From Pseudomonas sp. BBP2017 (GTDB lineage: Bacteria > Pseudomonadota > Gammaproteobacteria > Pseudomonadales > Pseudomonadaceae): a stretch of DNA of 64,000 nt. Shown piece by piece: positions 39,950 through 48,800 of this stretch (the stretch's first letter is position 1; each line of letters starts with the position of its first letter). A program made the position numbers and the translations under genes. The notes below the pieces were generated by a model. It made no database searches. It saw only the letters and a program-made list of their open reading frames with translations, and had not been told where the DNA came from. Location of the stretch: positions 124,001-188,000 of the forward strand of contig NZ_PVZN01000003.1 in NCBI RefSeq assembly GCF_003024385.1. Direction: 5' to 3'.

Positions 39950-39952
39950 GGG

Positions 39953-41254
39953 TTATCTCCGATTCGGGGTGAAGGTGCTCGGCAACGAGGCCCAGCAACT
40001 ATCGTAGTCGGCCTGCAGCTGCGGGCACTCAAGAGCATGGCGGCTCGGACGCAGCACCTGGCTGGTCTCGAACATGAAAGCCATGGTGTTGTCGATCTTG
40101 TTTGGCGCAAGTTCGACGGCGATGGCCTTGGCGCAGGTTTCCGCATCCGGGCCATGGGCACTCATGCAACTGTGCAGGGACGCGCCGCCGGGCAGGAAGC
40201 CTCCGGCCTTGGCATCGTATTCGCCCTTGATCAGGCCCATGAACTCGTTCATCAAGTTGCGGTGGAACCATGGCGGACGGAAGGTGTTCTCGGCCACCAT
40301 CCAGCGTGGCGGGAAAATCACGAAGTCGAGATTGGCCATGCCCGGCACACTGGTCGGTGAGGTGAGCACGGTGAAAATCGACGGGTCCGGGTGGTCGAAG
40401 CTGACTGTGCCGATGGTGTTGAAACGGCGCAGGTCGTACTTGTACGGCACGTTATTGCCATGCCAGGCGACCACGTCCAGTGGCGAATGATTGAGCTCGC
40501 AGCCCCACAGTTCACCGAGGAACTTCTGCACCAACTGCACCGGGCCCTGATGATCCTCATAGTGCGCGACCGGTGCGAGAAAATCCCGTGGATTGGCCAG
40601 GCCGTTGCTGCCGATCGGGCCCAGGTCCGGAATTCGCAGCGGCGCGCCATGGTTCTCGGCGATGTAGCCGCGGGCCTGACTGTCGAGCAACTCGACACGG
40701 AACTTCAAGCCACGCGGGACCACGGCGATTTCCAGCGGTTCGACTTCCAGCACACCCAGTTCGGTAACCAGACGCAGGCGGCCCAGCTCCGGTACCAGCA
40801 ACAGCTCACCGTCGGCGTTGAAGAACACCCGCTGCATGGAGCGGTTCGCGCAGTAGTTGTAGATGCTGATACCGGCAGGTTTTTCGCTGCCAGCATTAGC
40901 GGCCATGGCGACCCAGCCATCAATGAAGTCGGTCGGCTCGTTCGCAATAGCCTGCGGGCTCCAGCGCAAACGGTTTGGCGTTACCGCGCCCAACGGGCCA
41001 CCGGCCAGCTGCCGCTCCAGGCGCTCGAAGCGCGGATGCAGGGCCGACGGGCGGATGCGATACAGCCAGGTACGGCGCATCTCGCTGCGGGTCATGGTGA
41101 AGGCGGTGCCGGAGAACAATTCGGCATAAAGGCCGTACGGAGCCTTTTGCGGCGAGTTCTGCCCCACCGGCAGGGCGCCAGGCAATGCTTCGCTAGCGAA
41201 TTCGTTACCGAAACCGCTCAAGTAGTCGAGGACGGGGGTGCTATCGAGGTTCAT
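39953..41254 (-). CDS. hmgA: Homogentisate 1,2-dioxygenase
   Basis: A 433-aa iron enzyme opening the ring of homogentisate. Iron-ligand regions are visible in [20 protein letters not shown] and [18 protein letters not shown] at 41254 has AGGAGG 4 nt upstream and opens [19 protein letters not shown], the usual N-terminus. First gene of the pathway operon, divergent from hmgR. Confidence 0.98.
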   Translation of the reverse strand: MNLDSTPVLDYLSGFGNEFASEALPGALPVGQNSPQKAPYGLYAELFSGTAFTMTRSEMRRTWLYRIRPSALHPRFERLERQLAGGPLGAVTPNRLRWSPQAIANEPTDFIDGWVAMAANAGSEKPAGISIYNYCANRSMQRVFFNADGELLLVPELGRLRLVTELGVLEVEPLEIAVVPRGLKFRVELLDSQARGYIAENHGAPLRIPDLGPIGSNGLANPRDFLAPVAHYEDHQGPVQLVQKFLGELWGCELNHSPLDVVAWHGNNVPYKYDLRRFNTIGTVSFDHPDPSIFTVLTSPTSVPGMANLDFVIFPPRWMVAENTFRPPWFHRNLMNEFMGLIKGEYDAKAGGFLPGGASLHSCMSAHGPDAETCAKAIAVELAPNKIDNTMAFMFETSQVLRPSRHALECPQLQADYDSCWASLPSTFTPNRR

Positions 41255-41339
41255 CGAGCCTCCTGGCCGCATCTGGGCCGGCTAGTAGCAGTTAACTGCT
41301 CACCCCGCAAGGGAGAGAGTGCGTCTGCGTTATTTTTAT

Positions 41340-41367
41340 CGTAACTAAATTACGCACAACGTAATTT
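41340..41367. promoter_or_regulatory. Predicted HmgR operator
   Basis: AAATTACG-N5-CGTAATTT (41347-41354 and 41360-41367) is a perfect 8-bp inverted repeat. It is preceded by CGTAA-N5-TTACG (41340-41354), giving three half sites CGTAA/TTACG/CGTAA in a row. It lies in the 172-bp gap between hmgA and hmgR, where an IclR regulator should bind. Confidence 0.7.
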
Positions 41368-41426
41368 GATCCCCCGGCGCCGTCAAGATATAAAGACGCC
41401 CACCTGTCAACTCGGAACTGTCTCCC

Positions 41427-42212
41427 ATGAGCAAAGCCAGCCCTGCCGCCGACAACAGCGGCAAACAGAAGGTCCGCTCGGCCGAAGTCGGCACCGACAT
41501 CCTCAAGGCCCTGGCCCAGCTGTCGCCCTCAACCTCACTGTCGCGTCTGGCCGAGCATGTCGACATGCCGGCGAGCAAGGTGCACCGCTACTTGCAGGCG
41601 CTGATTGCCAGTGGATTTGCCGAACAGAACCCGGCCACCAACCACTATGGCCTGGGCCGCGAAGCGCTGCGCGTGGGCCTCGCTGCCCTCGGCGGGATGG
41701 ATGTGCTGAAAGTCGCAGCCATGCCCCTGTCGCAGTTGCGCGACGCGCTTAACGAAAGCTGCTTTATTGCCGTCTGGGGGAACCAGGGAGCAACAGTGGT
41801 CAATATTGAGCCGGCAGTCCGCGCAGTCACCGTCGTTACCCAGATTGGTTCAGTATTGCCACTGCTCAGCTCATCGACCGGGCTGGTGTTCGGTGCCTAC
41901 CTGCCGGAGCGTGAGACTGTCGAGCTGCGTGACCAGGAGCTGGCCGCTCTGGGGCACTCCGCCAGCGAGTATGAGGCGCTGTTTGCCAGCATCCGTCAGC
42001 GTGGCCTGCACCATGTTCATGGCTTGCTGATGCCTGGCGTCGACGCCCTATCAGCACCGGTGTTCAATGCCTTTGGCCAGATTGTCGCGGTGTTGACCGT
42101 GGTCGGCCCGACGTCGATTTTCCATGCCGACGAGCAGGGCCCGGCAGCGCAGCAATTGCTGGCAGCGGCGAAGATGATCAGCTGGCGCATGGGCTACGAA
42201 CAAGCCCCTTGA
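41427..42212 (+). CDS. hmgR: IclR-family repressor of homogentisate catabolism
   Basis: A 261-aa regulator with an N-terminal winged helix (SLSRLAEHVDMPASKVHRYLQ, residues about 38-58) and an IclR effector domain. It is divergent from hmgA. In P. putida HmgR represses hmgABC and is released by homogentisate; the same role is expected here. Confidence 0.94.
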   Translation: MSKASPAADNSGKQKVRSAEVGTDILKALAQLSPSTSLSRLAEHVDMPASKVHRYLQALIASGFAEQNPATNHYGLGREALRVGLAALGGMDVLKVAAMPLSQLRDALNESCFIAVWGNQGATVVNIEPAVRAVTVVTQIGSVLPLLSSSTGLVFGAYLPERETVELRDQELAALGHSASEYEALFASIRQRGLHHVHGLLMPGVDALSAPVFNAFGQIVAVLTVVGPTSIFHADEQGPAAQQLLAAAKMISWRMGYEQAP

Positions 42213-42223
42213 TTCGCTTACGA

Positions 42224-42496
42224 ATGCTCACACTCATTCACACAATGCTGCGCCAGTGTGAGCAAGACAGCACTGTTGCCAGAGGCGCAACAGTGAATGT
42301 CACAATTGGCTATTTTTCCTTCCGGGTCAGCCGCTTATGCTGTTTGCAGCTGGACCGCGCCATCACTGGCAGCCTCTCTGGCCTGGGCATTTCAGGCGTG
42401 CACACCCCGCCTCCCGGCAACAGGTTCACCGACGTTGATTTTGAAGCTCCTTGATCTACGTCTTACTTGGCCGCTGCAATCCAGCGGCCTTTTTTA
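42224..42496 (+). other. Hairpin-rich non-coding stretch after hmgR
   Basis: The 327 bp from hmgR to the next gene has no recognised coding frame but several strong stem-loops: GCTCACACT/AGTGTGAGC (42226-42234, 42255-42263), CACTGTTGC/GCAACAGTG (42271-42279, 42287-42295), and a terminator at 42469. It could be a small RNA, an hmgR 3' UTR or a short unrecognised gene. A weak 50-codon frame ending at 42454 exists but has no similarity that I know. Confidence 0.45.
42469..42496 (+). terminator. Intrinsic terminator downstream of hmgR
   Basis: Stem GGCCGCTG (42469-42476) and CAGCGGCC (42482-42489), loop CAATC, followed by TTTTTTATT. It acts on the plus strand, 257 nt after the hmgR stop. Confidence 0.92.
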
Positions 42497-42539
42497 TTGC
42501 TGCACAAACCTGTCTGGTGGTGAGGCTCCCTCTCGCCAA

Positions 42540-42893
42540 TCAATCATCATCCGCATCATCAAAGTGAAACCGATGCAACAGCCGATGCGCGATGGGCGCC
42601 AGGATCAAGCCGATGCTGGCGACAAACACCAACCCGACATACAGGCCATAACCGGCAAAGAACAGCTTGCCGCCAATACTCTCGGGCAAGATCACCGGCC
42701 CTACCCCACCCAACAGCAAGGTGGCGTTGAAGATCGCGTCGTGCAAGGGAATGTTCGGTTCGAAGTACAGGTGTCCCAGCACACCGAAGAGAATCGAGGC
42801 AACCAGCAGCAGGCAGGCCGCAAGCGCATGGCGCAGCAATCGAAAGCGGAATTGGCGGGACGAAATGACCGCTTCGGTTCTGGACTCGTACAT
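42540..42893 (-). CDS. Small membrane protein of unknown function
   Basis: A 117-aa protein with three hydrophobic segments (about 22-42, 53-73, 83-105) and an acidic tail FHFDDADDD. ATG at 42893 has GGAG 8 nt upstream; a Met eight codons earlier lacks one. The middle segment looks a little like a channel pore loop (LLGGVGPVILPES), but no selectivity filter is present. Family not recognised with certainty. Confidence 0.65.
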   Translation of the reverse strand: MYESRTEAVISSRQFRFRLLRHALAACLLLVASILFGVLGHLYFEPNIPLHDAIFNATLLLGGVGPVILPESIGGKLFFAGYGLYVGLVFVASIGLILAPIAHRLLHRFHFDDADDD

Positions 42894-42971
42894 CCTTTGT
42901 ACTCCTGCATCGATCATGGCCGCCCAGCATAGGCAAGATCATTCGGCGGCCACAACCTCAGACAGTCTTCT

Positions 42972-43883
42972 CTACCGGGGAAACTTCTGCAGATTGGCCA
43001 TCATCTGCTGCAAGGCCTCAAGACTGTCGCGTGGATGTACGGCATCATTAAAATCGCCAATTGCCTGCCAGTTGGCCGCAACATCCTCTGGGCTGAACCC
43101 CTGATGCGGGTTGAAACCCACGCCCAGGCTACGCTCCCAGCGCACTTTGCCCACCCAGCCACCCCCCACTTCGTACAGACCACCGCTGTCCTGGCACTGC
43201 TCACTGCCCAGATAAACCACCAGCGGGCTGACCAATTCCGGCTTGAGCTGCTCGAATACCTGCGGCGCAATCAACCCTTCAGTCATACGGGTACCACCGG
43301 TGGGGGCGATGGCGTTAACCAGAATGTTGTGTTTGCGTCCTTCAATGGCCAGGGTTCGAGTCAGGCCATAGAGCCCCAGTTTGGCCATGCCATAGTTGGC
43401 CTGGCCGAAGTTGCCATAGATGCCTGAGGTCGAGGCAGTGAAAATCACCCGCCCCCAGTTCTGTTCGCGCAGATGCGGCCAGGCCGCACGGGTCACTTTG
43501 TAGGCGCCTTCGACATGCACCTGGTACACCTGCTCCCAGTCGCTGTCTTCCATCTTGTGGAAAGTCTTGTCGCGCAGGATCCCGGCATTGTTGATCAGCA
43601 CATCGACCCGGCCAAAGGTATCCAGTGCCTGCTCGACAATACACTCCCCGTCGGCCACTGAATCATGGTTAGCCACCGCCGTGCCACCCGCTTCACGTAT
43701 CTGCGCCACCACCCGGTCGGCCGCAGAGGCGCTGGCACCTTCGCCATGAGTCGAACCGCCCAGATCATTGACCACAACCCGCGCACCGTGGCGGGCAAAC
43801 AGCAAGGCATGCGCCTGCCCCAGGCCGCCGCCAGCTCCGGTGACAATCACCACTTTATCGTCCAGGCGCACAGAATCGCTCAT
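42972..43883 (-). CDS. Short-chain dehydrogenase (MFE-2-like hydroxyacyl-CoA dehydrogenase)
   Basis: A 303-aa SDR: TGAGGGLGQAHALLFARHGA cofactor site, NNAGILRD, catalytic Ser in TASTSGIYGN and YGMAK with Tyr-x-x-x-Lys. The sequence NDLGGSTHGEG after the first strand is typical of the 3-hydroxyacyl-CoA dehydrogenase part of multifunctional enzyme 2. The C-terminal tail mentions no second domain. Start at 43883 has GGAG upstream. It probably acts on fatty-acyl or steroid-like CoA esters. Confidence 0.88.
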   Translation of the reverse strand: MSDSVRLDDKVVIVTGAGGGLGQAHALLFARHGARVVVNDLGGSTHGEGASASAADRVVAQIREAGGTAVANHDSVADGECIVEQALDTFGRVDVLINNAGILRDKTFHKMEDSDWEQVYQVHVEGAYKVTRAAWPHLREQNWGRVIFTASTSGIYGNFGQANYGMAKLGLYGLTRTLAIEGRKHNILVNAIAPTGGTRMTEGLIAPQVFEQLKPELVSPLVVYLGSEQCQDSGGLYEVGGGWVGKVRWERSLGVGFNPHQGFSPEDVAANWQAIGDFNDAVHPRDSLEALQQMMANLQKFPR

Positions 43884-44012
43884 GCTCAACACTCCACGGA
43901 AATCAGCAAGGAATGCCCGAGTGTCGGCCAGCACCGGCCAGCGCACAATCAAGCGGGCACAGAGTGAATGGCAGGCGATAAGGCCAGAAGATGATGCAAC
44001 CGGCCTGGTCCT

Positions 44013-44918
44013 TCAGGACCAGGCCACCTTCTGCGCAACAGGCTCCCGTGATTGCTGGCGAAAAGCCAGATAGTGGCGCAGCACCTGTGCCGGCGCTTCG
44101 GTATGGGGGTAATGGCCGATGCCTGGCAGCAGCACAGTATCGGGATTCGGCACCAGTTGCAGGTAGCGCTCGTGCATATGGGCGCCGGATACCGGATCGA
44201 CCGCACCATTGATGAAACGCAGCGGCACACCCTCTTTTTGCAAAGCGCCGACCCAACGTTCGCGATGGACCGCACGCTCAGGCACGTAGCAAACCAGCTT
44301 GTGCAGAATCCGCGTGCCGCGGTTCGACGCAACCAGGCTCCAATAGTCATCCAGCGCACTTTCGCTGGGCTGCGTGCACGGGCCATAGATCTGGCTGACA
44401 TGGCGCACCAGGTCATCGCGGCCAAACGAGCGTGCCACCAGCCAGCCCAGTCGACTGAGCAGCAACTTCTGGATCAGCAACGCTCGATGGCGCTCGGGAA
44501 ACAAACCACCGTTGAGAAACACACAGCTGGCGATATGCGCCTGCCCTTCATGGTGGCGCGCCAACAACTCCTGGGAGACGCTGTCACCATAGTCATGGGC
44601 GAGCAGGTGCACTGCCTGATCGACCTTCAGGTGCTCAAGCAACGCCTGCTGTAGATCGGCCTGCTCGATCAGACTGTAACCATGTTGCACAGGCTTGGCC
44701 GAGTCGCCAAACCCGAGCATGTCACAGGCTATCACCCGGAATCGTTGGGCCAGGGGCGCCCACAAGTAGTGCCAATCCCAACTCGCAGTGGGAAATCCGT
44801 GGATCAGCAGCAGCGGTTCGCCTTGCCCTGCCGTCCAGTAGCGAATGGTCTGACCGCGGAAGGTAAAACTCAGGCCCCGGGTACGCCAGACACACAAGGG
44901 AATCTCGGCCAGAGACAT
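44013..44918 (-). CDS. Alpha/beta hydrolase with Asp nucleophile
   Basis: A 301-aa hydrolase. The oxyanion motif LIHGFPTASWDWHYL is normal, but the nucleophile elbow reads LLAHDYGDSVSQE, giving Asp rather than Ser, as in haloalkane dehalogenases, epoxide hydrolases and MEST-like proteins. The late GIGHYPHTEAP supplies the catalytic His. It lies just upstream of the SDR gene on the same strand, 129 nt away, so the two may form an operon. Substrate unknown. Confidence 0.86.
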   Translation of the reverse strand: MSLAEIPLCVWRTRGLSFTFRGQTIRYWTAGQGEPLLLIHGFPTASWDWHYLWAPLAQRFRVIACDMLGFGDSAKPVQHGYSLIEQADLQQALLEHLKVDQAVHLLAHDYGDSVSQELLARHHEGQAHIASCVFLNGGLFPERHRALLIQKLLLSRLGWLVARSFGRDDLVRHVSQIYGPCTQPSESALDDYWSLVASNRGTRILHKLVCYVPERAVHRERWVGALQKEGVPLRFINGAVDPVSGAHMHERYLQLVPNPDTVLLPGIGHYPHTEAPAQVLRHYLAFRQQSREPVAQKVAWS

Positions 44919-45271
44919 CAGCGTGGCCTCGCTGAATAGTAGAATGTCGTGTTGAGCAAGGCATCAGTTGCGATCATTGCAATCACCTCGGCACATGCGT
45001 GTGCTCGACTGTGGAGCAGTCTAGTCAGCACACAGGCAAAGGTAAGTTGCATTGGCAGCCAGCTTATTGACTCTGTGAGTCAGGCAGCAAAATTGCGTGC
45101 TGTGTCACACTCCCCATACCAGCAGCGGTGCCGCAAACAGAACGACCCCGCGTTCGCATTCCAGCCGTTCTGCAATGAGGCGCTCATGCCCTGCTGCCCA
45201 TCGATCATCCCTTGGCCGGAGCCGCCCGGGCCTTGCTGCAATTGCTGCGCGAGCAACCGCTGGCAGGGTGA
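44919..45271. other. 353-bp gap upstream of the hydrolase
   Basis: No gene called. It holds inverted repeats that could be operators: TGACTC-TGT-GAGTCA (45068-45082, perfect) and an arm pair GTGTGCT/AGCACAC around 45000-45045. A plus-strand frame at 45179-45270 ends ARALLQLLREQPLAG, which looks like the tail of a protein, but it has no start. Confidence 0.5.
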
Positions 45272-45727
45272 TCAGCCACGCAGCTTACCGATCAGATCAG
45301 CCAGCCAGGGCTCAGCATCGGTTTCCGGTGTGACGGTTTCGCTGGCATCCAGACGCAGCATCGGCTGCACTTCGTTGATGCCCAGCTCGGCGAACAATTC
45401 ACGCATCTGCTCGCCGCCGCCACAGAAAGTGTCGCCGTAGCTGGAGTCACCCAGCCCGATCACGGCACCGGGAAGACCACGCCAGGCGGCGGGCAGCACG
45501 TCACGAATTTCACTGAACAGCGGCACCAGGTTATCCGGCAGCTCGCCCATGCCGGTAGTCGAGGTCACCGCCAGGAAGGCTTCGGGGGCAAAGCCCTGGA
45601 GGTCTTGCAACGTGGCGCGGGCAGCGTGCCAGGCCTCGAACCCTGCAGCCTTGAACAGCGATTCGGCATGCCGTGCGACTTCTTCGGCCGTACCGTAGAC
45701 CGAACCGGAAAGGATGGCGACTTTCAT
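45272..45727 (-). CDS. Flavodoxin (MioC-like)
   Basis: A 151-aa flavodoxin. FMN phosphate-binding loop SGSVYGTAEEVA (residues 7-18), then TSTTGMGELPDNL and GLGDSSYGDTFCGGG. It carries single electrons at low potential; its partner is unknown. ATG at 45727 opens the first strand MKVAILSG. The 140-nt gap on its 5' side is shared with the divergent LOV gene. Confidence 0.93.
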   Translation of the reverse strand: MKVAILSGSVYGTAEEVARHAESLFKAAGFEAWHAARATLQDLQGFAPEAFLAVTSTTGMGELPDNLVPLFSEIRDVLPAAWRGLPGAVIGLGDSSYGDTFCGGGEQMRELFAELGINEVQPMLRLDASETVTPETDAEPWLADLIGKLRG

Positions 45728-45867
45728 AGTGGATTCCGAAACTGAGTAAAAGCGTAGGATACTAACATTGGACACTGGCAAAAGGCCTTATTCTCCAGAT
45801 GTGAGCCCTGAACCAATCCTCTAGAATCAGCCTCCGTGCCCGAACTACTACCTTGCGGACCTCGCCG

Positions 45868-46326
45868 ATGATTAACGCCACATTGCTGCAACGCATGATT
45901 GATGCCTCCAACGACGGCATCGTGGTCGCCGAACAGGAAGGTGACGACGACACCATCCTGCTCTATGTGAACCCGGCATTCGAGCGCCTGACCGGTTATG
46001 ACGCCAACGATATTCTCTACCGCGACTGCCGTTTTCTGCAGAACGATGACCGTGACCAAGCGGCACGCGCCTTGATCCGTGAAGCGATCAAGAGCGGTCA
46101 GCCGAGCCGGGAAATCCTGCGCAACTACCGCAAGGACGGCAGCGCCTTCTGGAACGAGTTGTCGATCACTCCGGTGCTCAACGAAGCCGACCAGCGCAAG
46201 TACTTCATCGGTATCCAGAAAGATGTCAGCCGTCAGGTCGAGGCCGAACAGCGAGTGCTCGAACTGGAACGCGAACTGGCACAGGCGCGGGCACGCATTG
46301 CCGAACTGGAAGGCGACGAACGGTAA
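45868..46326 (+). CDS. Short LOV blue-light photoreceptor (PpSB-LOV type)
   Basis: A 152-aa protein made of one LOV/PAS domain plus helical caps. The photoactive Cys54 lies in YRDCRFLQNDDRDQ, a variant of the GxNCRFLQ motif, and FWNELSITPV and GIQKDVSRQVEAE follow. The C-terminal helix (residues 122-148) is a coiled coil for dimerisation. It is very like P. putida PpSB1/PpSB2-LOV: no kinase or DNA-binding output. Blue light forms a flavin-Cys adduct. ATG at 45868 is chosen; an in-frame TTG five codons earlier is possible. Confidence 0.95.
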   Translation: MINATLLQRMIDASNDGIVVAEQEGDDDTILLYVNPAFERLTGYDANDILYRDCRFLQNDDRDQAARALIREAIKSGQPSREILRNYRKDGSAFWNELSITPVLNEADQRKYFIGIQKDVSRQVEAEQRVLELERELAQARARIAELEGDER

Positions 46327-46398
46327 AAACAAAACCGCCGTTTGGTTGTCCATGACCGTGAAGATTTGCATTCACAACTGACATTTTCGAGTTCGACC

Positions 46399-47016
46399 AT
46401 GCAAGCAAATGCCCTCCTGACTCAGGACGAGCTGGACTTCATCAGGTCCATGCAACACACATCACAGCCCGCTGCGGCTGAGTCGGTGTCGCGCCTGATG
46501 GTCAATGGCGGCAGCGAGATCAAAGACCTGCTGACCCAGCTGATTGCCCAGGAGCAGGTCACCTTGCAGGCACAATTCGACAACCATCAGATGACCTTTC
46601 CCCTGCACCTGGTCGAGGACGAGTTCCATTCCCTGCAGCTGCAGCTGGGCGCACCGCACATCTATGAAGAAGGCCCGATGGTACGCCCATGGCGCCTGAC
46701 CCTGGAGTCGCCGGTGGCGCTGGAAGACGAGCTGGGCCTGAGTACCGGCCTGTGGGTAAGGGAAATTTCGTTCAAGGGCGTGTTGCTGGAGTTCCGTGAC
46801 CTGCCCAAACCGCCGAGCGCTTTCGACCTCTGGTTCGCCCCCGACAATTGCGCTCCCATCGCCTTGCACGGTGTCCTGCAGCGGCGTACCGGCAAGCGTC
46901 TGGCCGCCTATAACCTGAGCGAGAGCAAGCACTCGGAGATCGAACGGCTACGCGAGTACATCCTCCAGGCCCATCGCCAGGCCCATCCGGAGTTGCATCC
47001 TCAGCTGTCCAGGTGA
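46399..47016 (+). CDS. PilZ-like protein downstream of the LOV gene
   Basis: A 206-aa protein. The central strand-rich part (VRPWRLTLESPVALED, STGLWVREISFKGVLLEFRD) resembles PilZ or flagellar-brake-type domains, though the RxxxR motif for c-di-GMP is not clear. In P. putida a homologue lies next to the LOV gene. ATG at 46399 is used. Its end overlaps the MerR gene by 16 nt in convergent orientation. Confidence 0.7.
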   Translation: MQANALLTQDELDFIRSMQHTSQPAAAESVSRLMVNGGSEIKDLLTQLIAQEQVTLQAQFDNHQMTFPLHLVEDEFHSLQLQLGAPHIYEEGPMVRPWRLTLESPVALEDELGLSTGLWVREISFKGVLLEFRDLPKPPSAFDLWFAPDNCAPIALHGVLQRRTGKRLAAYNLSESKHSEIERLREYILQAHRQAHPELHPQLSR

Positions 47017-47951
47017 CCGGCCAGGTACTGCTGCAAGCGCCGACGCATTAAACGCCCTTCACTGCCCAGGCACGCGACTTGCGAGCCGATCAGGCTGTCC
47101 TGAGCCAGGTCCGCAGCCTCACCAGCCAGCAGCAACGGGCAGTCCAGTGCCAGGGCCAGACGGGCCAGGCGTTTGGGTAGGTCCTGCGCCGGTGGATGAT
47201 TGGAAAACAGCACCAGGGCATGCGGGCGCATGCGCTCGCAGACCAGGCTGAGTTCTTCCACTGGCTGGCCCAGCCCCAATACCGTCACGCCGATTTCACT
47301 GGTCCCCAGCATCAAGGCGGTGACCAGCAACTCCAGCTCCCGGCAATGCCCGGGAATCGCCGCGAGCACCACCCTGACTTCTTGCTGGTCAGCAGACAGC
47401 TGCAAACGCTGCAGTACCCGCCCGCGCAGGAAGCCATCGAGAAACAGCCATTCACTGAGGTGGCCGAAGGCGTCCTGGGTGCAGCGCAATTCCTGCCAGA
47501 CCGGCAAGAGGATGTCCTGGAATGCCACCACCAGTGGGTAACTGCTGAACACCTGGCCGTAGACCTGCTCCAGACGCCGCTCATCGAACGCCCTGACCAC
47601 TTGGCGCAACTGCAGCTGCCATTGCTTGAAGTCGTCCTGGGATGCCTGGCTGGGCACAGCTTCAGTCTGCGGTTTGAGGCTCTGGCTGCGGGCGAGAATC
47701 TTGCCGACCTTGCTGACCGCCACACCCCGCTCGATCCAGCCGAGGATGCTGCGCACGTCATCGATATCGGCTTGTGAATAGAGCCGGTGCCCACTTTCGG
47801 TGCGCGTGGGCTGAATTAGCCCATAGCGGCGCTCCCACGCGCGCAAGGTGACCGGATTGATACCTGTCAGACGGGAGACTTCGCGAATGGGGAACAGCTC
47901 TTCATGAGCGAGATCACCGGGGTTCAACGAAGGCTGGGCAGGTTCAAGCAT
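47001..47951 (-). CDS. MerR-family regulator with B12-binding-like domain (class II LitR type)
   Basis: A 316-aa regulator. The N-terminal MerR helix-turn-helix (FPIREVSRLTGINPVTLRAW, ERRYGL) is followed by a helical domain and a Rossmann-like domain (RVVLAAIPGHCRELELLVTALML). The layout is that of CarH/LitR light-responsive repressors, but the cobalamin-binding DxHxxG motif is missing, as in class II LitR (PplR) of P. putida. Class II proteins work with a LOV partner, and a LOV gene is only 0.7 kb away. The regulator role is inferred. Confidence 0.85.
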   Translation of the reverse strand: MLEPAQPSLNPGDLAHEELFPIREVSRLTGINPVTLRAWERRYGLIQPTRTESGHRLYSQADIDDVRSILGWIERGVAVSKVGKILARSQSLKPQTEAVPSQASQDDFKQWQLQLRQVVRAFDERRLEQVYGQVFSSYPLVVAFQDILLPVWQELRCTQDAFGHLSEWLFLDGFLRGRVLQRLQLSADQQEVRVVLAAIPGHCRELELLVTALMLGTSEIGVTVLGLGQPVEELSLVCERMRPHALVLFSNHPPAQDLPKRLARLALALDCPLLLAGEAADLAQDSLIGSQVACLGSEGRLMRRRLQQYLAGHLDS

Positions 47952-48175
47952 TGCCGGAAAACCACGATTCTTGAGGGTTGACGCACATTCTACTCCGGGC
48001 AGTCAGTAGCGACCATTGGCATTTGTTTTGGCTGGCAACGTCTGAGCACTGACGAGTCAGCTTATTTCGGGAATAATCCGTGCCCGCTTTTTGCATGCAA
48101 GCAGATGCCGTCCACCACCCCGGACGCATTTCATGGGCAGGCCACCCGCTATGCCCAGTTGCCAGGAGATACACA

Positions 48176-48745
48176 ATGTCTACCCCTCCCGTTACCTTGA
48201 TGGTAACGCGCCGCGTCGCCGAAGGCCGCTATCAGGATCTGATAAGCTGGTTGCACGAAGGCGAACAACTGGCCACCGACTTTACCGGTTACCTGGGCTC
48301 AGGCGTCCTTGCGCCCCCCCCACAAGGTGACGAGTTTCAGATCATCTTCCGTTTCACCAGCGAGCAGACCATGCAGGCCTGGGAGCACTCGGCCTCACGT
48401 AAGGCCTGGCTGGATCGCGGCAACGGCCTGTTCGAACAACCGCAAGAGCTGCGCGCCAGCGGCCTGGACGGCTGGTTCGGCAGCAATCCGGTGCAACGTC
48501 CACCGCGCTGGAAGCAAGCCGTGGCGATCTGGCTGGCGTTCTTTCCGGTCTCGCTGTTGTTCAACCTGCTATTCGGCCATTGGCTCAGCGCCCTCGACCT
48601 GCTGCCACGGATCCTGCTCAGTACGCTGGGACTGACGCCGTTGATGGTGTATTTGTTCATTCCGCTGTCGACCCGCTTGTTGGCCAGTTGGCTTAATACC
48701 CCAACGCGCCGCTGTAGGCCGCAGGGTGCGCGCAATCCGGCCTAG
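48176..48745 (+). CDS. ABM-domain membrane protein
   Basis: A 189-aa protein. The N-terminal half is an antibiotic-biosynthesis-monooxygenase-type ferredoxin-like fold (TLMVTRRVAEGRYQDLISWL, GYLGSGVLAP), and two helices follow (about 112-132 and 145-167). Such ABM-plus-membrane proteins are common near LitR/MerR regulators, but their reaction is unknown. ATG at 48176 has AGGAG 6 nt before it. It is divergent from the MerR gene and may be its target. Confidence 0.8.
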   Translation: MSTPPVTLMVTRRVAEGRYQDLISWLHEGEQLATDFTGYLGSGVLAPPPQGDEFQIIFRFTSEQTMQAWEHSASRKAWLDRGNGLFEQPQELRASGLDGWFGSNPVQRPPRWKQAVAIWLAFFPVSLLFNLLFGHWLSALDLLPRILLSTLGLTPLMVYLFIPLSTRLLASWLNTPTRRCRPQGARNPA

Positions 48746-48800
48746 TTCGGGTATGCTGGGGGTTATCCAAGCGAACCTGTAAAAGTTGACCGCCCCCACC

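Noticed and set aside
38975..41344. Long plus-strand frames opposite fahA and hmgA
   Set aside because: They mirror fahA and hmgA in another frame, lack starts with ribosome sites and show no known motif.
45179..45270. Plus-strand frame ending ARALLQLLREQPLAG
   Set aside because: It looks like a protein tail but has only about 30 codons, no start and no clear upstream continuation; it could be a regulator remnant but cannot be supported.
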